A stretch of 64,000 nt of DNA from Scleromatobacter sp964418745 (GCA_964418745.1 CAYQMX010000015.1:104837-168836); one strand, 5' to 3'; numbered from the stretch's first letter, positions 32,850 through 42,256 are shown. A program made the numbers and translations. The notes: generated from the sequence alone by a model not told the origin.

Positions 32850-34304
32850 TCACGCGCGCGCCTTGATCGCAGCCGCCCGGGCCTGCACCGCGCCGATATA
32901 GTTGCCGAGCGTCTCGGGAAAGCGGCCGGACGCCAGGGTCGCCTCGCGCGCGGCGTGGAAATCGGCGACGGTCCGGGGCGTGAAATCGCCGATCGGGCGC
33001 TTCCGGATGATTTTGGCGCCAACCTTGTCCAGGTCCATGGCCACCAATCCCATGCCGCTTGCGAAGCCATCGACGATGGCCGGAACCGGCGGCGGCACGG
33101 GCGCCGTCGGGTCGATCGAAATGGCCTTCGATGCGAGCGCCGCGTCGACGGTGCGGGGTGTCGTCGCCAGGCACCCGTCCCAGGTCGGTGCGGCGCGATC
33201 GCGCTCGGTCAGCGGGCCGCCCAGGTCGAAGAGGCTGCGCAGCGTGCTGACCACGCTCGCGTGGTCGAACGCCTGACCGGGAAACAGCTCGCTCCCCAAT
33301 TTTCCCGTCGGGACAGTGGGGCCGACCAGGATGGCCGGCACGCGGACGCCGAAGCGGTCGAACCTGAAGTCGGCACCGTCGTCGCCCTTGGCCCGGTTGT
33401 GTTCCACGTCGCCCGGCGGCGTGGCCTGCGGCGGGGCGACGTGATCGTAGAAGCCCCCATGCTCGTCCCAGACGACCAGCAGCACGCTCGAGTCCCAGAT
33501 GGGCGAGCCGCTCAGCGTGTCGTAGACGTAGCGGACCAGGTTGTCGCCTGCGCTCGCGAGTCCGCACGGATGCATCGAATCGCCCGTCATGAAATCGTTG
33601 CCGGCGACCACCTGCAGTGCGTAGTTCGGCTCGATGAAGGTGTACCTGGGCGTGTAGCCGGCGCTGGACATCACGTCGGCTGCGAATCCGTCGTCCCGGG
33701 GCGACCCGTCCGGCGCCTGGGTCGGATACAGGGACCTGAAGTACCTGGGCCCCTTGTAGTACTTGCCGACCATGCCCGGAAGCGCCAGGCACTGCGGCGT
33801 GACGTCGCCGTGGTAGACCCGCCAGGCGGGATCGCCGGGGTACCTCTTGTCGATCAGGTCGAAGAGGGTTCCGTTCTCGAACCGGAAGTGATCGCCGGCA
33901 GCGATGATCGCGCCGGTCGTGCGCAGACTCGTCGGACTGGTGCAGAGGCCGCCGCTCGACGCCGCGTGCACGAAGAATCGGTTTGGCCAGGTCGGGCCCG
34001 GGACGGACGAATACCAGTTGTCGAAGAGCACGTAGCGGCTGGCGAGTTCGTTCAGCGCCGGCAGTCGGTCCGCCGTGAAGCCCTTGCGTTGCAACGGATC
34101 CTTGAAGCCGTCCATGGCGCCGTCGTGGATCTGGGCCTGGACGTCGTCGAACTCGTGGGCCGGGTCGCTGGGGCAGCGATCCGGCGCGCCGGAGGTCAAG
34201 CCGGCCGCGCTCGGGACCGGCGTCGCCTGCCGCTGGCTCAGGCCGAAGAGGTGATCGAACGACCGGTTCTCGAGCATCAGGACGAAGACGTGCTCGACTG
34301 CCAT
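32850..34304 (-). CDS. Phosphoesterase of the phospholipase C/acid phosphatase (AcpA) family
   Basis: A 484-residue metal-dependent phosphoesterase. The N-terminal VFVLMLENRSFDHLFG (about 6-21) carries the family's Glu-Asn ligands; LVVWDEHGGFYDHVAPP (about 280-296) carries the Asp/His set. Relatives cleave phosphatidylcholine, sphingomyelin or phosphate esters outside the cytoplasm, normally after Tat export. Here the frame begins with motif I almost at residue 6 and has no twin-arginine or Sec signal, and no upstream in-frame signal was found. GAGGAGC precedes the ATG. It may be cytoplasmic, or exported by other means. Convergent with the amylase gene. Confidence 0.85.
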   Translation of the reverse strand: MAVEHVFVLMLENRSFDHLFGLSQRQATPVPSAAGLTSGAPDRCPSDPAHEFDDVQAQIHDGAMDGFKDPLQRKGFTADRLPALNELASRYVLFDNWYSSVPGPTWPNRFFVHAASSGGLCTSPTSLRTTGAIIAAGDHFRFENGTLFDLIDKRYPGDPAWRVYHGDVTPQCLALPGMVGKYYKGPRYFRSLYPTQAPDGSPRDDGFAADVMSSAGYTPRYTFIEPNYALQVVAGNDFMTGDSMHPCGLASAGDNLVRYVYDTLSGSPIWDSSVLLVVWDEHGGFYDHVAPPQATPPGDVEHNRAKGDDGADFRFDRFGVRVPAILVGPTVPTGKLGSELFPGQAFDHASVVSTLRSLFDLGGPLTERDRAAPTWDGCLATTPRTVDAALASKAISIDPTAPVPPPVPAIVDGFASGMGLVAMDLDKVGAKIIRKRPIGDFTPRTVADFHAAREATLASGRFPETLGNYIGAVQARAAAIKARA

Positions 34305-34488
34305 TTTTTCGCTCCTCGTGAACGCCGACCGACGAAGGCCGGCTGCCTGTTCCAGGATCGGATTCTGCCTGTCCGGCGTCCTCGCGATGGCCAAGTTCGC
34401 ACGCGAATGGCCGGATGCCCCTAGCTTCATCACGCGTGGCGAGCGGCGACGCCCCGTCGCGCACGGGCCTTCAACGCTGGCCCGGGGC

Positions 34489-36318
34489 TCAGACCGGCAG
34501 GTAGCGTTCGACCAGTTCGCCCAGCGCCTCGCGCGTGAACGGCTTGCTCAGGTAGTCGTCCATCCCGGCTTCCAGGCAGCGCTCGCGCTCGCCCGCCGCG
34601 GCGCTCGCGGTCAGCGCCACGATCGGCAGGCGCTGGTTCTGGCGCAGGCGCTTCTCGCGCGCCCGCCAGATCCGCGTGGCCTCCCAGCCGTCGAGGACGG
34701 GCATCTGGCAGTCCATCAGCACCAGGTCGAACGCGTCCTGGTTCATGCGCGCGAGCGCCTTCTGGCCGTCGACCGCCAGCTCGGCGTCGACACCCATCTG
34801 CTGCAGCATGCCGCGCACCACCAGGGCGTTGACCTCGTTGTCCTCGACGACCAGCACGCGTCCCGGGCGCGGTGCCGGCGGGGAACTGGCTTCGCCGGCG
34901 GCGGCGAGTTCCTCGCTGAGGGACGGGCGCGGCGAGGGGGTCTTCGGGGTCGGACGGAAGGCGATCGTGAATTCGAAGGTGGTGCCGCTGCCGGGCACCG
35001 ACCGGCAGGTGACGTCGCCGCCCATCGCGCGCGCGAGCCGGCGCGAGATCGTCAGGCCGAGGCCCGCGCCCGAGCGCGCCGGGGCGGTGCTGGACGGGCC
35101 CTGCTCGAAGGCGTCGAAGATGCGTTCGATCGCCTCCGGCGGGATGCCCTCGCCGCTGTCGCTGACGCGAAAGCGCAGCAGGTCGTCCGACATCGCCACG
35201 GCCAGGCCGACCCCGCCGTGCGCCGTGAACTTCAACGCGTTGCCGATCAGGTTGTGCAGCACCTGCTTGACGCGCGAGGCGTCCATCAGGGCGGCCGCGG
35301 GCAGGCCGAGGTCGAACACCACCTCGAAGCCCAGGCCGCGGTCCTCGGCCACCGGCTGCAGCAGGTCGGTGACGTCGCGCACGGTCTGCGCGATCAGCGT
35401 GGGCTGCGGGTTCAGCTCGATGCGGTCGAACTCGATGCGCGACAGGTCCAGCAGGTCGCCGATCACCGTGACCAGGTGCTCGGCGGAGTGGCGCAGCACG
35501 TCCAGCCGCTGGCGCTGCAGCGCCGACAGCGGCTCCACAGCCACCAGCTGCGTCATGCCGATGATGCCGTTCAACGGCGTGCGCAGCTCGTGGCTGACCG
35601 AGGCGAGGAAGCGCGTCTTGGCCGCGTTCGAATGTTCGGCGTAGACCAGCGCGCGGTGGCGCTCCTCGGCGATGGCGGCGTTCTCGAAGCGCAGCCGCAT
35701 CGATTCGGTGAAGCGGCGATGGCTGTAGCGTGACTCGAGGAACAGGATCGCACCGTAGACTGCCAGCGTGGCCGCGGTGCAGCGCTGCACGGTGCCGCCG
35801 GCCAGCGCCTGCTGGGCGACCAGCGGCCCCAGCACGAGCACCAGCGACAGGCCGGAGGCGACGCGGTGCGCCGACAGCGCCAGCACGCCCGCGGAGGCCA
35901 CGCCCACCAAGCCCGCCACCATCACGCCGTTGATGGCGGCGTCGGAGGTCGGCAGGAACAGCGGCGTCAGCAGGCCCCAGGTGAGCGAATCGAGCGTCGT
36001 GCCGACGAAGAAGCGGGCCTTCCAGCGCGCCAGGCGCAGCGAGCGATGGCGATCGCGCAGGAAGAGCCGGGCGTCGACCAGGCGCAGCACCAGCAACCCC
36101 AGCTTGAGCAGCACCCAGCCGGCCAGGAGCGCCTGCGGCACGCAGGGCGCCAGCAGCAGGCCGATCAGCACGCTGAACGCGATGCCGCCGACCAGCATCG
36201 GCTGGGCGATCGCGTACAGCGAGTTGATGCGCTCGAACTCGATCTGCCGCTCGATCGCGGCCGGCGTGGCGCGCGCATCGGCGAGCGGGGCAGTGGTCGA
36301 GCTGGCTTGAATACCCAC
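34489..36318 (-). CDS. Membrane-bound hybrid histidine kinase
   Basis: A 609-residue sensor. About six hydrophobic helices lie in residues 38-200 with almost no periplasmic domain, so it probably senses the membrane itself or a diffusible lipid-like signal. Then HisKA (SVSHELRTPLNGIIG, phospho-His near 241), HATPase_c (NALKFT, DSGEGIP, GAGLGLTIS), a Pro-rich linker, and a receiver domain (VLVVEDNE; acceptor Asp in LVLMDCQMP; Lys in YLSKPF). The start is GTG 36318. No output regulator is adjacent, so phosphate is probably passed to a distant Hpt or response regulator. Confidence 0.9.
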   Translation of the reverse strand: MGIQASSTTAPLADARATPAAIERQIEFERINSLYAIAQPMLVGGIAFSVLIGLLLAPCVPQALLAGWVLLKLGLLVLRLVDARLFLRDRHRSLRLARWKARFFVGTTLDSLTWGLLTPLFLPTSDAAINGVMVAGLVGVASAGVLALSAHRVASGLSLVLVLGPLVAQQALAGGTVQRCTAATLAVYGAILFLESRYSHRRFTESMRLRFENAAIAEERHRALVYAEHSNAAKTRFLASVSHELRTPLNGIIGMTQLVAVEPLSALQRQRLDVLRHSAEHLVTVIGDLLDLSRIEFDRIELNPQPTLIAQTVRDVTDLLQPVAEDRGLGFEVVFDLGLPAAALMDASRVKQVLHNLIGNALKFTAHGGVGLAVAMSDDLLRFRVSDSGEGIPPEAIERIFDAFEQGPSSTAPARSGAGLGLTISRRLARAMGGDVTCRSVPGSGTTFEFTIAFRPTPKTPSPRPSLSEELAAAGEASSPPAPRPGRVLVVEDNEVNALVVRGMLQQMGVDAELAVDGQKALARMNQDAFDLVLMDCQMPVLDGWEATRIWRAREKRLRQNQRLPIVALTASAAAGERERCLEAGMDDYLSKPFTREALGELVERYLPV

Positions 36319-36430
36319 AAAGGTATCCGTCAGGAGACGGCGGCAGACGTCATCCGTCGCAGTCTACCGACAATCGGGCTGTCACGGCCCTGTCATTTCC
36401 GGGGGCGGGGCCAGCCCGTCGCGGCGGGCT

Positions 36431-37570
36431 TCAGGCGAAGACGCCGGCCGTCTCCAGCATGCGCGCGCTCACCTCACCGATGTGGTGCAGGGTGTCCCCG
36501 AACTGCATCTCCATGGTGGTCAGGCGCTTGAAGTAGTGGCTGCCGATGTACTCGTCGGTCATGCCGATGCCCCCGTGCAGCTGGATCGCCTGCTGGCCGA
36601 GGTAGCGCGCGCTCCGGCCCAGCTGCACCTTGGCCTGGGCGATGGCGCGCCGACGCGCGGCCGGCGCCTCGCCCAGCTTGAGCGTGGCGTAGTAGCTCAT
36701 CGAGCGGGCCAGCTCGAGCTGCATCTTCATGTCGGCGATGCGGTGGCGCAGGGCCTGGAAGGTGCCGATGGGCACGCCGAACTGCTTGCGGGTGTTCAGG
36801 TACTCCGCCGTCAGCTCGAACAGCTTGTCCATCGCGCCCACGGCCTCGGCGGCCAGCGCGGCGATGCCGATGTCGACCGCCAGCTCGAGCGCGGGAAACG
36901 CCGGGCCGGCGGCCACCAGCAGCGTGGCCGGCGCGCCGGCGAACGTCACTTCGGCTGCGCGCGAGCCGTCCTGCAACGCGTAGCCGCGCGTGCCCACGCC
37001 GGCGGCGGCGCGCTCGACCAGGAACAGGCCGATGCCGGCCGGGTCGTCGGCGGCGCCCTGGACCCGGGCACTGACGATGAACGCGTCGGCCTGGTCGCCG
37101 ATGGGCACCAGGCTCTTGGTGCCGGCGATCGTCCAGCCGGCGCCGGCCGGGACGGCCGTCGTGTCGACGTGCGCCAGCCGGTAGCGCGCCGCGCGCTCCT
37201 GGGTGGCGAGCACCACGCGGGCCGCGCCCGAGGCGATGCGCGGCGCCCACTGCGCGCGCACGGGCGCCGGGGCCTGGGCCAGCACCGAGGCGGCGACCAG
37301 CGCCACCGCGGCCACCGGCTCGAGCACCAGCCCGCGGCCCAGGGCCTCGAGCGCCAGCATCGCGGCGACCGGGCCCATGGCCATGCCGCCGTCTTCCTCG
37401 GCGGTGCCCAGGCCCAGCAGGCCCAGCTCGGCCAGTTCGCTCCAGGCCTCGGCGCTGAAGCCGCCGGCCTTGGCGATGGCGGTGCGGCGCTCGAAGCCGT
37501 AGCCGCGCTCGACCCAGCGCTGCACCGCTTCGCTGAGTTGCTGTTCGTCGTCGCTGAATTCGAAATTCAT
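36431..37570 (-). CDS. Acyl-CoA dehydrogenase, small-subunit type
   Basis: A 379-residue flavoprotein of the acyl-CoA dehydrogenase fold (helical, beta, helical). C-terminal QLHGGIGMTDEYIGSHYFKRL is the FAD-contacting segment. The family's catalytic Glu (in YEGT-type motifs) is not seen at the usual place, which reads MEMQFGDT. In such pairs, for example pimeloyl-CoA or cholesterol side-chain dehydrogenases, two unlike subunits form one active site. It starts 25 bp after the other dehydrogenase gene and should be co-translated with it. The substrate is probably a dicarboxylic or branched acyl-CoA, by analogy only. Confidence 0.85.
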   Translation of the reverse strand: MNFEFSDDEQQLSEAVQRWVERGYGFERRTAIAKAGGFSAEAWSELAELGLLGLGTAEEDGGMAMGPVAAMLALEALGRGLVLEPVAAVALVAASVLAQAPAPVRAQWAPRIASGAARVVLATQERAARYRLAHVDTTAVPAGAGWTIAGTKSLVPIGDQADAFIVSARVQGAADDPAGIGLFLVERAAAGVGTRGYALQDGSRAAEVTFAGAPATLLVAAGPAFPALELAVDIGIAALAAEAVGAMDKLFELTAEYLNTRKQFGVPIGTFQALRHRIADMKMQLELARSMSYYATLKLGEAPAARRRAIAQAKVQLGRSARYLGQQAIQLHGGIGMTDEYIGSHYFKRLTTMEMQFGDTLHHIGEVSARMLETAGVFA

Positions 37571-37595
37571 GATCGTGATGCCTCTCGTCGGACGT

Positions 37596-38777
37596 TCACA
37601 CGCCCAGGACCGTCTGCGCGACGATGTTGCGTTGCACTTCGTTGGAACCGCCGTAGATCGTCGTCTTGCGGTAGTTGAAGTAGTTGGCCGCCAGCGGCGC
37701 GTAGTGCGCGGCGCCGACGTGGTCGCCCTGCCAGCCGGCCTCCATCGCCTCCCAGACGAAGGGCAGGCTGAACGGGCCGCCGGCCAGCATCAACAGTTCG
37801 GTGTAGCGCTGCTGGATCTCGCTGCCGCGGATCTTGAGCAGGCCGGCGATGTCCAGCGCCTTCCTGCCGCCGGCCTGGGCGCTCAGCACGCGCAGCACCA
37901 TCATCTCGAGGGCGACGATGTCGACCTCCAGCAGCGCGATCTGGTCGCGGAAGCGTGCGTCGTTCCACACGCCCTCCTGGATCGCGAGGCGCTTCAGGCG
38001 CTCCAGTTCGCGCTTGGCGCGGTTGACGTCGGCGATGTTGGTGCGTTCATGCGCCAGCAGGTACTTGGCGTAGGTCCAGCCCTTGTTCTCCTCGCCCACC
38101 AGGTTCTCGACGGGCACCTCGACGTTGTCGAAGAACACCTCGTTGACCTCGGGCTCGCCGTCCATCAGGACGATGGGCCGCACGGTGACGCCGGGCGACT
38201 TCATGTCGATCAGCAGGAAGGAGATGCCCGTCTGCGGCTTGCCTTCGGTGGAGGTGCGCACCAGGCAGAAGATCCACTCGCCGTACTGACCCAGAGTGGT
38301 CCAGGTCTTCTGGCCGTTGACGATGTACTTGTCGCCGTCGCGCACCGCGCGCGTCTTCACCGACGCGAGGTCGGAGCCGGAGCCCGGCTCGCTGTAGCCC
38401 TGGCTCCACCAGACGTCGCCCGAGGCGATGCCGGGCAGGAACCGCTTCTGTTGCGCCGGCGAGCCGAAGGCCATGATGACCGGGGCCACCATCACCGGGC
38501 CGAACGGCACGATGCGCGGCGCGCCGGCGAGGGCGCATTCCTCCTCGAACAGGTGGCGCTCGATCGCGTCCCAGCCGGGGCCGCCGAACTCGGTGGGCCA
38601 GGCGTGGCCCAGCCAGCCCTTGGCGCCGAGGATCTTCGCCCAGCGCTGCATGTCCTCGCGCGACTGGCGCAGCCCGTTGTGCACCTTGTGGGCGATGTCC
38701 GCGGGCAGGTTGGCCCGTACCCAGGCCCGGATGTCGGCTCGGAAGGCCTGTTGTTCCGGTGTGAAATCGAGATCCAT
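37596..38777 (-). CDS. Acyl-CoA dehydrogenase, large-subunit type
   Basis: A 393-residue flavoenzyme that would introduce a trans-2,3 double bond into an acyl-CoA and pass electrons to ETF. Signature 1 is WWSQGYSEPGSGSDLASVKT (about 130-149); the C-terminal IYGGSNEVQRNIVAQ matches the FAD-binding end. The usual catalytic Glu position in YEGT reads YGGS, so the base must lie elsewhere or in the partner. ATG 38777 (MDLDFTPEQ) fits the family start. It is the first gene of a two-gene operon with the small-subunit-type dehydrogenase. Confidence 0.88.
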   Translation of the reverse strand: MDLDFTPEQQAFRADIRAWVRANLPADIAHKVHNGLRQSREDMQRWAKILGAKGWLGHAWPTEFGGPGWDAIERHLFEEECALAGAPRIVPFGPVMVAPVIMAFGSPAQQKRFLPGIASGDVWWSQGYSEPGSGSDLASVKTRAVRDGDKYIVNGQKTWTTLGQYGEWIFCLVRTSTEGKPQTGISFLLIDMKSPGVTVRPIVLMDGEPEVNEVFFDNVEVPVENLVGEENKGWTYAKYLLAHERTNIADVNRAKRELERLKRLAIQEGVWNDARFRDQIALLEVDIVALEMMVLRVLSAQAGGRKALDIAGLLKIRGSEIQQRYTELLMLAGGPFSLPFVWEAMEAGWQGDHVGAAHYAPLAANYFNYRKTTIYGGSNEVQRNIVAQTVLGV

Positions 38778-38876
38778 GAACGCTGTCTCCATCGCCGTAG
38801 CGGCGTAACCAGCGTTTTAGCACGATCGTTCGATTCCCGGTGTCGTCGAGGTGACGAACCGGGTCCGGGGTAACGA

Positions 38877-39371
38877 TCAGTCCCTGAAGTTGTCGTACTT
38901 CAAGGGCTGGTCGGGAAATTCCTTCTTCAGCAGGGCGATGCCCACCTGCAGGTCGTCGCGGTTCTTGCCGGTGACGCGCACGGTGTCGCCCTGGATGCTG
39001 CCCTGCACCTTGAGCTTGGCTTCCTTGATCGCGCCGACGATCTTCTTGGCCAGCGTGGCGTCGATGCCGGCCTTGATCTTGTAGGTCTGGCGCACCTTGT
39101 CGCCGCCGATCTTCTCGACCTTGGCGGTCATGTCGAGGAAGGTGGCCTGCACGTTCTGCTTGGTGAGCTTGCCCAGCAGCACGGTGCTGATCTGCTCGAT
39201 CTGGAAATCGCCGTCGCCCACCAGCTGGATCTCCTTTTCCTTTTCCTTGAGCTCGACGGCCGCGCTCGTGCCCTTGAAGTCGAAGCGCGTGCCGACCTCC
39301 TTCTTCGTGTTTTCCACGGAGTGCTTGATGGCGACCATGTCGGGTTCGAGGAGGACGTCGAAGCTGGGCAT
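38877..39371 (-). CDS. yajQ: YajQ-family cyclic-di-GMP/nucleotide-binding protein
   Basis: A 164-residue cytoplasmic protein of the YajQ family: two ferredoxin-like halves, with conserved MPSFDVLLEPDMVAIKHSVE, GTRFDFKGTSAAVEL and VRVTGKNRDDLQVGIALLK. Members bind nucleotides; the Xanthomonas and Pseudomonas members bind cyclic di-GMP and modulate a LysR-type regulator. It is full length. It lies 58 bp from the divergent murB gene. Together with the HD-GYP protein it points to c-di-GMP signalling, but the two genes are 34 kb apart. Confidence 0.95.
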   Translation of the reverse strand: MPSFDVLLEPDMVAIKHSVENTKKEVGTRFDFKGTSAAVELKEKEKEIQLVGDGDFQIEQISTVLLGKLTKQNVQATFLDMTAKVEKIGGDKVRQTYKIKAGIDATLAKKIVGAIKEAKLKVQGSIQGDTVRVTGKNRDDLQVGIALLKKEFPDQPLKYDNFRD

Positions 39372-39429
39372 TGAGAGGATTCCGGAGGGCGAAAGGGGTG
39401 GATGGTGCAGGACCTGCGAAAATTCTGCC

Positions 39430-40458
39430 ATGTCCTCAGCCCCCTGGCTCGAAACCGATGTATCCCTGAAGGCCTTGAACACCTTCGGACTGCCCGCGCA
39501 CGCGCGCCGCCTCGTACGCATCCGCGGCGACGCCGACGTGCGCCGCGTGCTCGACTCGCCGGAGGTCGGGCGCGCCGCCAAGCTGGTGCTGGGCGGCGGC
39601 AGCAACCTCGTGCTCACGCGCGACATCGACGAGGTGGTGCTCAAGGTGGAGGTCGATGGCCTGCGGCTGGTCGAGACGCGCCCCGACGCCTTCATCGTCG
39701 AGGCCGGCGCGGGCCTGGCGTGGCACGACGTGGTCACCCGCACGCTCGACAGCGGCTGGCCGGGCCTCGAGAACCTGGCGCTGATTCCCGGCACGGTGGG
39801 CGCCGCGCCGGTGCAGAACATCGGCGCCTACGGGCTGGAGATGGCCGACCGCTTCGATTCGCTGGACGGCGTCGACCTGGTCACCGGGCTGGGCATCTCG
39901 CTGGACCGGGCGCAGTGCCTGTTCGGCTACCGCGACAGCGTGTTCAAGAACGTGCTGGCCGGCAAGGCGATCATCACGCGGGTGCGCTTCCGCCTTCCGC
40001 GGCCCTGGAAGCCGGTGCTGGGCTACCTCGAGCTCGAGCGGCGGATCGCCGAGACCGGCATCGCCGAGCCCACGGCGCGCCAGGTGTACGACTGGATCTG
40101 CGCCATCCGGCGCGCCAAGCTGCCCGATCCCGCCGTCATCGGCAATGCCGGCAGCTTCTTCAAGAACCCGATCGTCAGCGAGGACCAGTGCCGCGACATC
40201 ATCGGTCGCGACCCGCACGTGGTGCACTACCCGCTGGCCGACGGCACGTTCAAGCTCGCGGCGGGCTGGCTGATCGACGCCTGCGGCTGGAAGGGCAAGA
40301 CGATCGGCCGCGCCGGGGTCTACGAGAAGCAGGCGCTGGTGCTGGTCAACCGCGGCGACGCGATCGGCGCCGAGGTGCTGACGCTGGCCAAGGCGATCCA
40401 GGAAAGCGTCTACGGGCGCTTCGGCATCCGGCTGGAGCCCGAGCCCGTGGTGCTCTGA
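39430..40458 (+). CDS. murB: UDP-N-acetylmuramate dehydrogenase
   Basis: A 342-residue FAD enzyme reducing UDP-GlcNAc-enolpyruvate to UDP-MurNAc in peptidoglycan synthesis. Seen: NTFGLPAHARRLVRI, the FAD-binding LVLGGGSNLVLTRD (about 54-67), GLENLALIPGTVGAAPVQNIGAYG (about 114-137, split here for reference), the active-site GYRDSVFK and GNAGSFFKNPIV with the catalytic Ser, and a C-terminal Glu in EPEPVVL. Layout and length match type I MurB as in E. coli. ATG 39430 is close to the divergent yajQ start. Confidence 0.95.
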   Translation: MSSAPWLETDVSLKALNTFGLPAHARRLVRIRGDADVRRVLDSPEVGRAAKLVLGGGSNLVLTRDIDEVVLKVEVDGLRLVETRPDAFIVEAGAGLAWHDVVTRTLDSGWPGLENLALIPGTVGAAPVQNIGAYGLEMADRFDSLDGVDLVTGLGISLDRAQCLFGYRDSVFKNVLAGKAIITRVRFRLPRPWKPVLGYLELERRIAETGIAEPTARQVYDWICAIRRAKLPDPAVIGNAGSFFKNPIVSEDQCRDIIGRDPHVVHYPLADGTFKLAAGWLIDACGWKGKTIGRAGVYEKQALVLVNRGDAIGAEVLTLAKAIQESVYGRFGIRLEPEPVVL

Positions 40459-40551
40459 TCGCCGGGCGCGGGTCGCCGCGCTGCGTTAGAGTGCTCTCGC
40501 GGGCTGCCGCCACGGCAGTGCCAGCCTCGAACAAAACCTGGAGACCTCTCG

Positions 40552-41505
40552 ATGACGATCGCGGCCTTTCGCAAACCCTTCCTGCCGGGCGGCGCCCGCG
40601 TCGTCTTCGGCGGCGCCGTGCTGTGGGGCGCGCTCGCGGCAGCGGCGGTCGCCGCCGATTCGCCGATCGCGGTGTCGGGCACCGCGCCGCTGGTGCGCGG
40701 CGCCACCGGGCGCCAGCTGTGGCGCATCGCCGACTACACGACCGTGGAACTCGTCGCGCGCGAGCCGGGCTCGGCCGCGAACCAGCATCCGTGGACGGTG
40801 GAGCCCAATACCCTCCACGCGTTGCTGCAGCAGGTGCAGCTGCTGCGCGGCGGGGCCGCCAAGCCGCTGTTCGCGATCGACGAGCTCAACAACATCGTGC
40901 CCGCGCTCACCGAGGCGCTGGCCCATGCGCGCCCAGACCAGGACATCGCGCTGGTGAGTTCCGCCCGCCACGAGGACAACACCTTCTACGCCATCTCGGC
41001 CGTGACCGCGCGCCTGTTCGTCGTCGATGGCCGGCTCAACCTGATCGTGCACGACGGTCGCGTCGACTTCTACGACGCGGCGCGCGGCAGCGGCCTGGCG
41101 CCGCACTTCACCGTGGGCTCGCGCACGGCCGAGGGCACGTCGCCGGTGCAGAGCCCGAGCGCGACGAACAAGCGCGCGGACTGGCTGGTGCTGTCGCTGG
41201 CGTCGGCGCCGCCGGCCCCGGCGGCGATCGCCCCGGTGGCACCGCCGGCGCCCCCGACACCCGCCGCGGCGGTCGTCCCGGTCGCGCCGCCGGCGCCCGT
41301 CGCCGCACCGGTCGCACCCACCGCACCCGCGGCGCCGACGGCGATCGCGCCCGTCGCGCCCGTCGCGCCGGTCGCGCCGGTCGCGCCCGCGGCGCCGGCC
41401 GATGCCGAGCAGCGCCTGCTGACGATCAAGCGGCTCTACGACAAGGGCCTGCTCACGAAGTCCGAGTACGAGAAGAAGCGCGCGGAAATCATCAAGGGGC
41501 TCTGA
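40552..41505 (+). CDS. Exported protein with Ala/Pro linker and C-terminal SHOCT domain
   Basis: A 317-residue protein: signal peptide (to about 35, AAAVAAD), an unassigned globular domain (about 40-205), a low-complexity Ala/Pro/Val linker (about 215-285, many PVAP units) and a C-terminal SHOCT module (EQRLLTIKRLYDKGLLTKSEY). SHOCT is a short helical module found at protein ends, thought to aid oligomerisation. The linker may slip in length because its DNA is repetitive (cgcgcccgtcgcgc). GGAGA precedes the ATG. Its stop overlaps the convergent DUF72 gene by 14 bp. Function unknown. Confidence 0.75.
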   Translation: MTIAAFRKPFLPGGARVVFGGAVLWGALAAAAVAADSPIAVSGTAPLVRGATGRQLWRIADYTTVELVAREPGSAANQHPWTVEPNTLHALLQQVQLLRGGAAKPLFAIDELNNIVPALTEALAHARPDQDIALVSSARHEDNTFYAISAVTARLFVVDGRLNLIVHDGRVDFYDAARGSGLAPHFTVGSRTAEGTSPVQSPSATNKRADWLVLSLASAPPAPAAIAPVAPPAPPTPAAAVVPVAPPAPVAAPVAPTAPAAPTAIAPVAPVAPVAPVAPAAPADAEQRLLTIKRLYDKGLLTKSEYEKKRAEIIKGL

Positions 41506-42256
41506 GCGCGCGGTCGGCCGCGGCGGCGAGCGCGCGCAGCGCCAGGGCATTGGCGGTCGCACCGCCACCGGCGGTGTTGTCGAAGATCGCCCAGTGCACC
41601 GCGTCCGCGGGCCAGGCGGCCAGGCGGTCCACCTGCCGCGCGAGCCAGCGGGCGTCGTAGGTCGACCAGTACATGCGGGGCGACCCGTGCCAGCGGTGGT
41701 ACAGCAGCGCCCCCGCGCCGTCCCCCATCGGCCCGAGCCAGCCGCCCGGCCGGGCGGCGGCCTCCACCGGCGCCGGGTCGACCGCCACGCGCGAGACGTG
41801 CAGGCGGGCGAGCGCGCGGTCGGCGCCCGGCGCGAACCAGCTCGCGTGGCGCGGGGCGCAGGCCACCGGGCCTTCCCAGTGCCGGCGCAGCGTCGCGAAG
41901 AAGTCACCGGCGACCCGGGCCTCCCAGGCCAGGGACGGCGGCAGCTGCACCAGCAGCACGCCCAGCCGGTCGCCCAGTGCGCCGGCGTCCGCCAGGAACG
42001 CCCGCAGCGGCGCGGCCACGCCGCGCAGGCCGGCCTCGTGCGTGATCGCGCGCGGCAGCTTCACGGCGAAACGGAACTGCGGCGGCGTCAGGTCGGCCCA
42101 GCGGGCATAGGTGGCCGCGCGGTGCGGCCGGTAGAACGACGAATCGATCTCGACGCAGGTCAACTGGCGCGCGTAGCGTTCGAGGTGCGGGCCGGGGCCC
42201 GGAAACGCCGTCGCGAGAGCGCGCGGCAGGGCCCACGCCGCGGTGCCGATGTACAT
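41492..42256 (-). CDS. DUF72 family protein
   Basis: A 254-residue cytoplasmic TIM-barrel-like protein of the DUF72 (YecE) family. It has MYIGTAAW at the start, CVEIDSSFYRPHRAATYARWA, FRFAVKLPRAITHE, GVLLVQLPPSLAW and MYWSTYDARWLARQV. No reaction is established for this family; conserved residues suggest an endonuclease-IV-like fold. ATG 42256 places the conserved xYIGTAAW at the N-terminus. The 3' end overlaps the SHOCT-protein gene tail to tail. A strong minus-strand terminator lies 75 bp upstream, isolating it from upstream transcription. Confidence 0.88.
   Translation of the reverse strand: MYIGTAAWALPRALATAFPGPGPHLERYARQLTCVEIDSSFYRPHRAATYARWADLTPPQFRFAVKLPRAITHEAGLRGVAAPLRAFLADAGALGDRLGVLLVQLPPSLAWEARVAGDFFATLRRHWEGPVACAPRHASWFAPGADRALARLHVSRVAVDPAPVEAAARPGGWLGPMGDGAGALLYHRWHGSPRMYWSTYDARWLARQVDRLAAWPADAVHWAIFDNTAGGGATANALALRALAAAADRALRAP

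Noticed and set aside
38820..38845. GTTCGATTCCCGGT resembling a tRNA T-arm
   Set aside because: The flanking bases do not pair as a T-stem, and no acceptor, D or anticodon arms fit around it.
40552..41505. Possible membrane-anchored TonB relative because of its Pro-rich linker
   Set aside because: The C-terminal 30 residues match SHOCT rather than a TonB domain, and there is no uncleaved anchor pattern typical of TonB.
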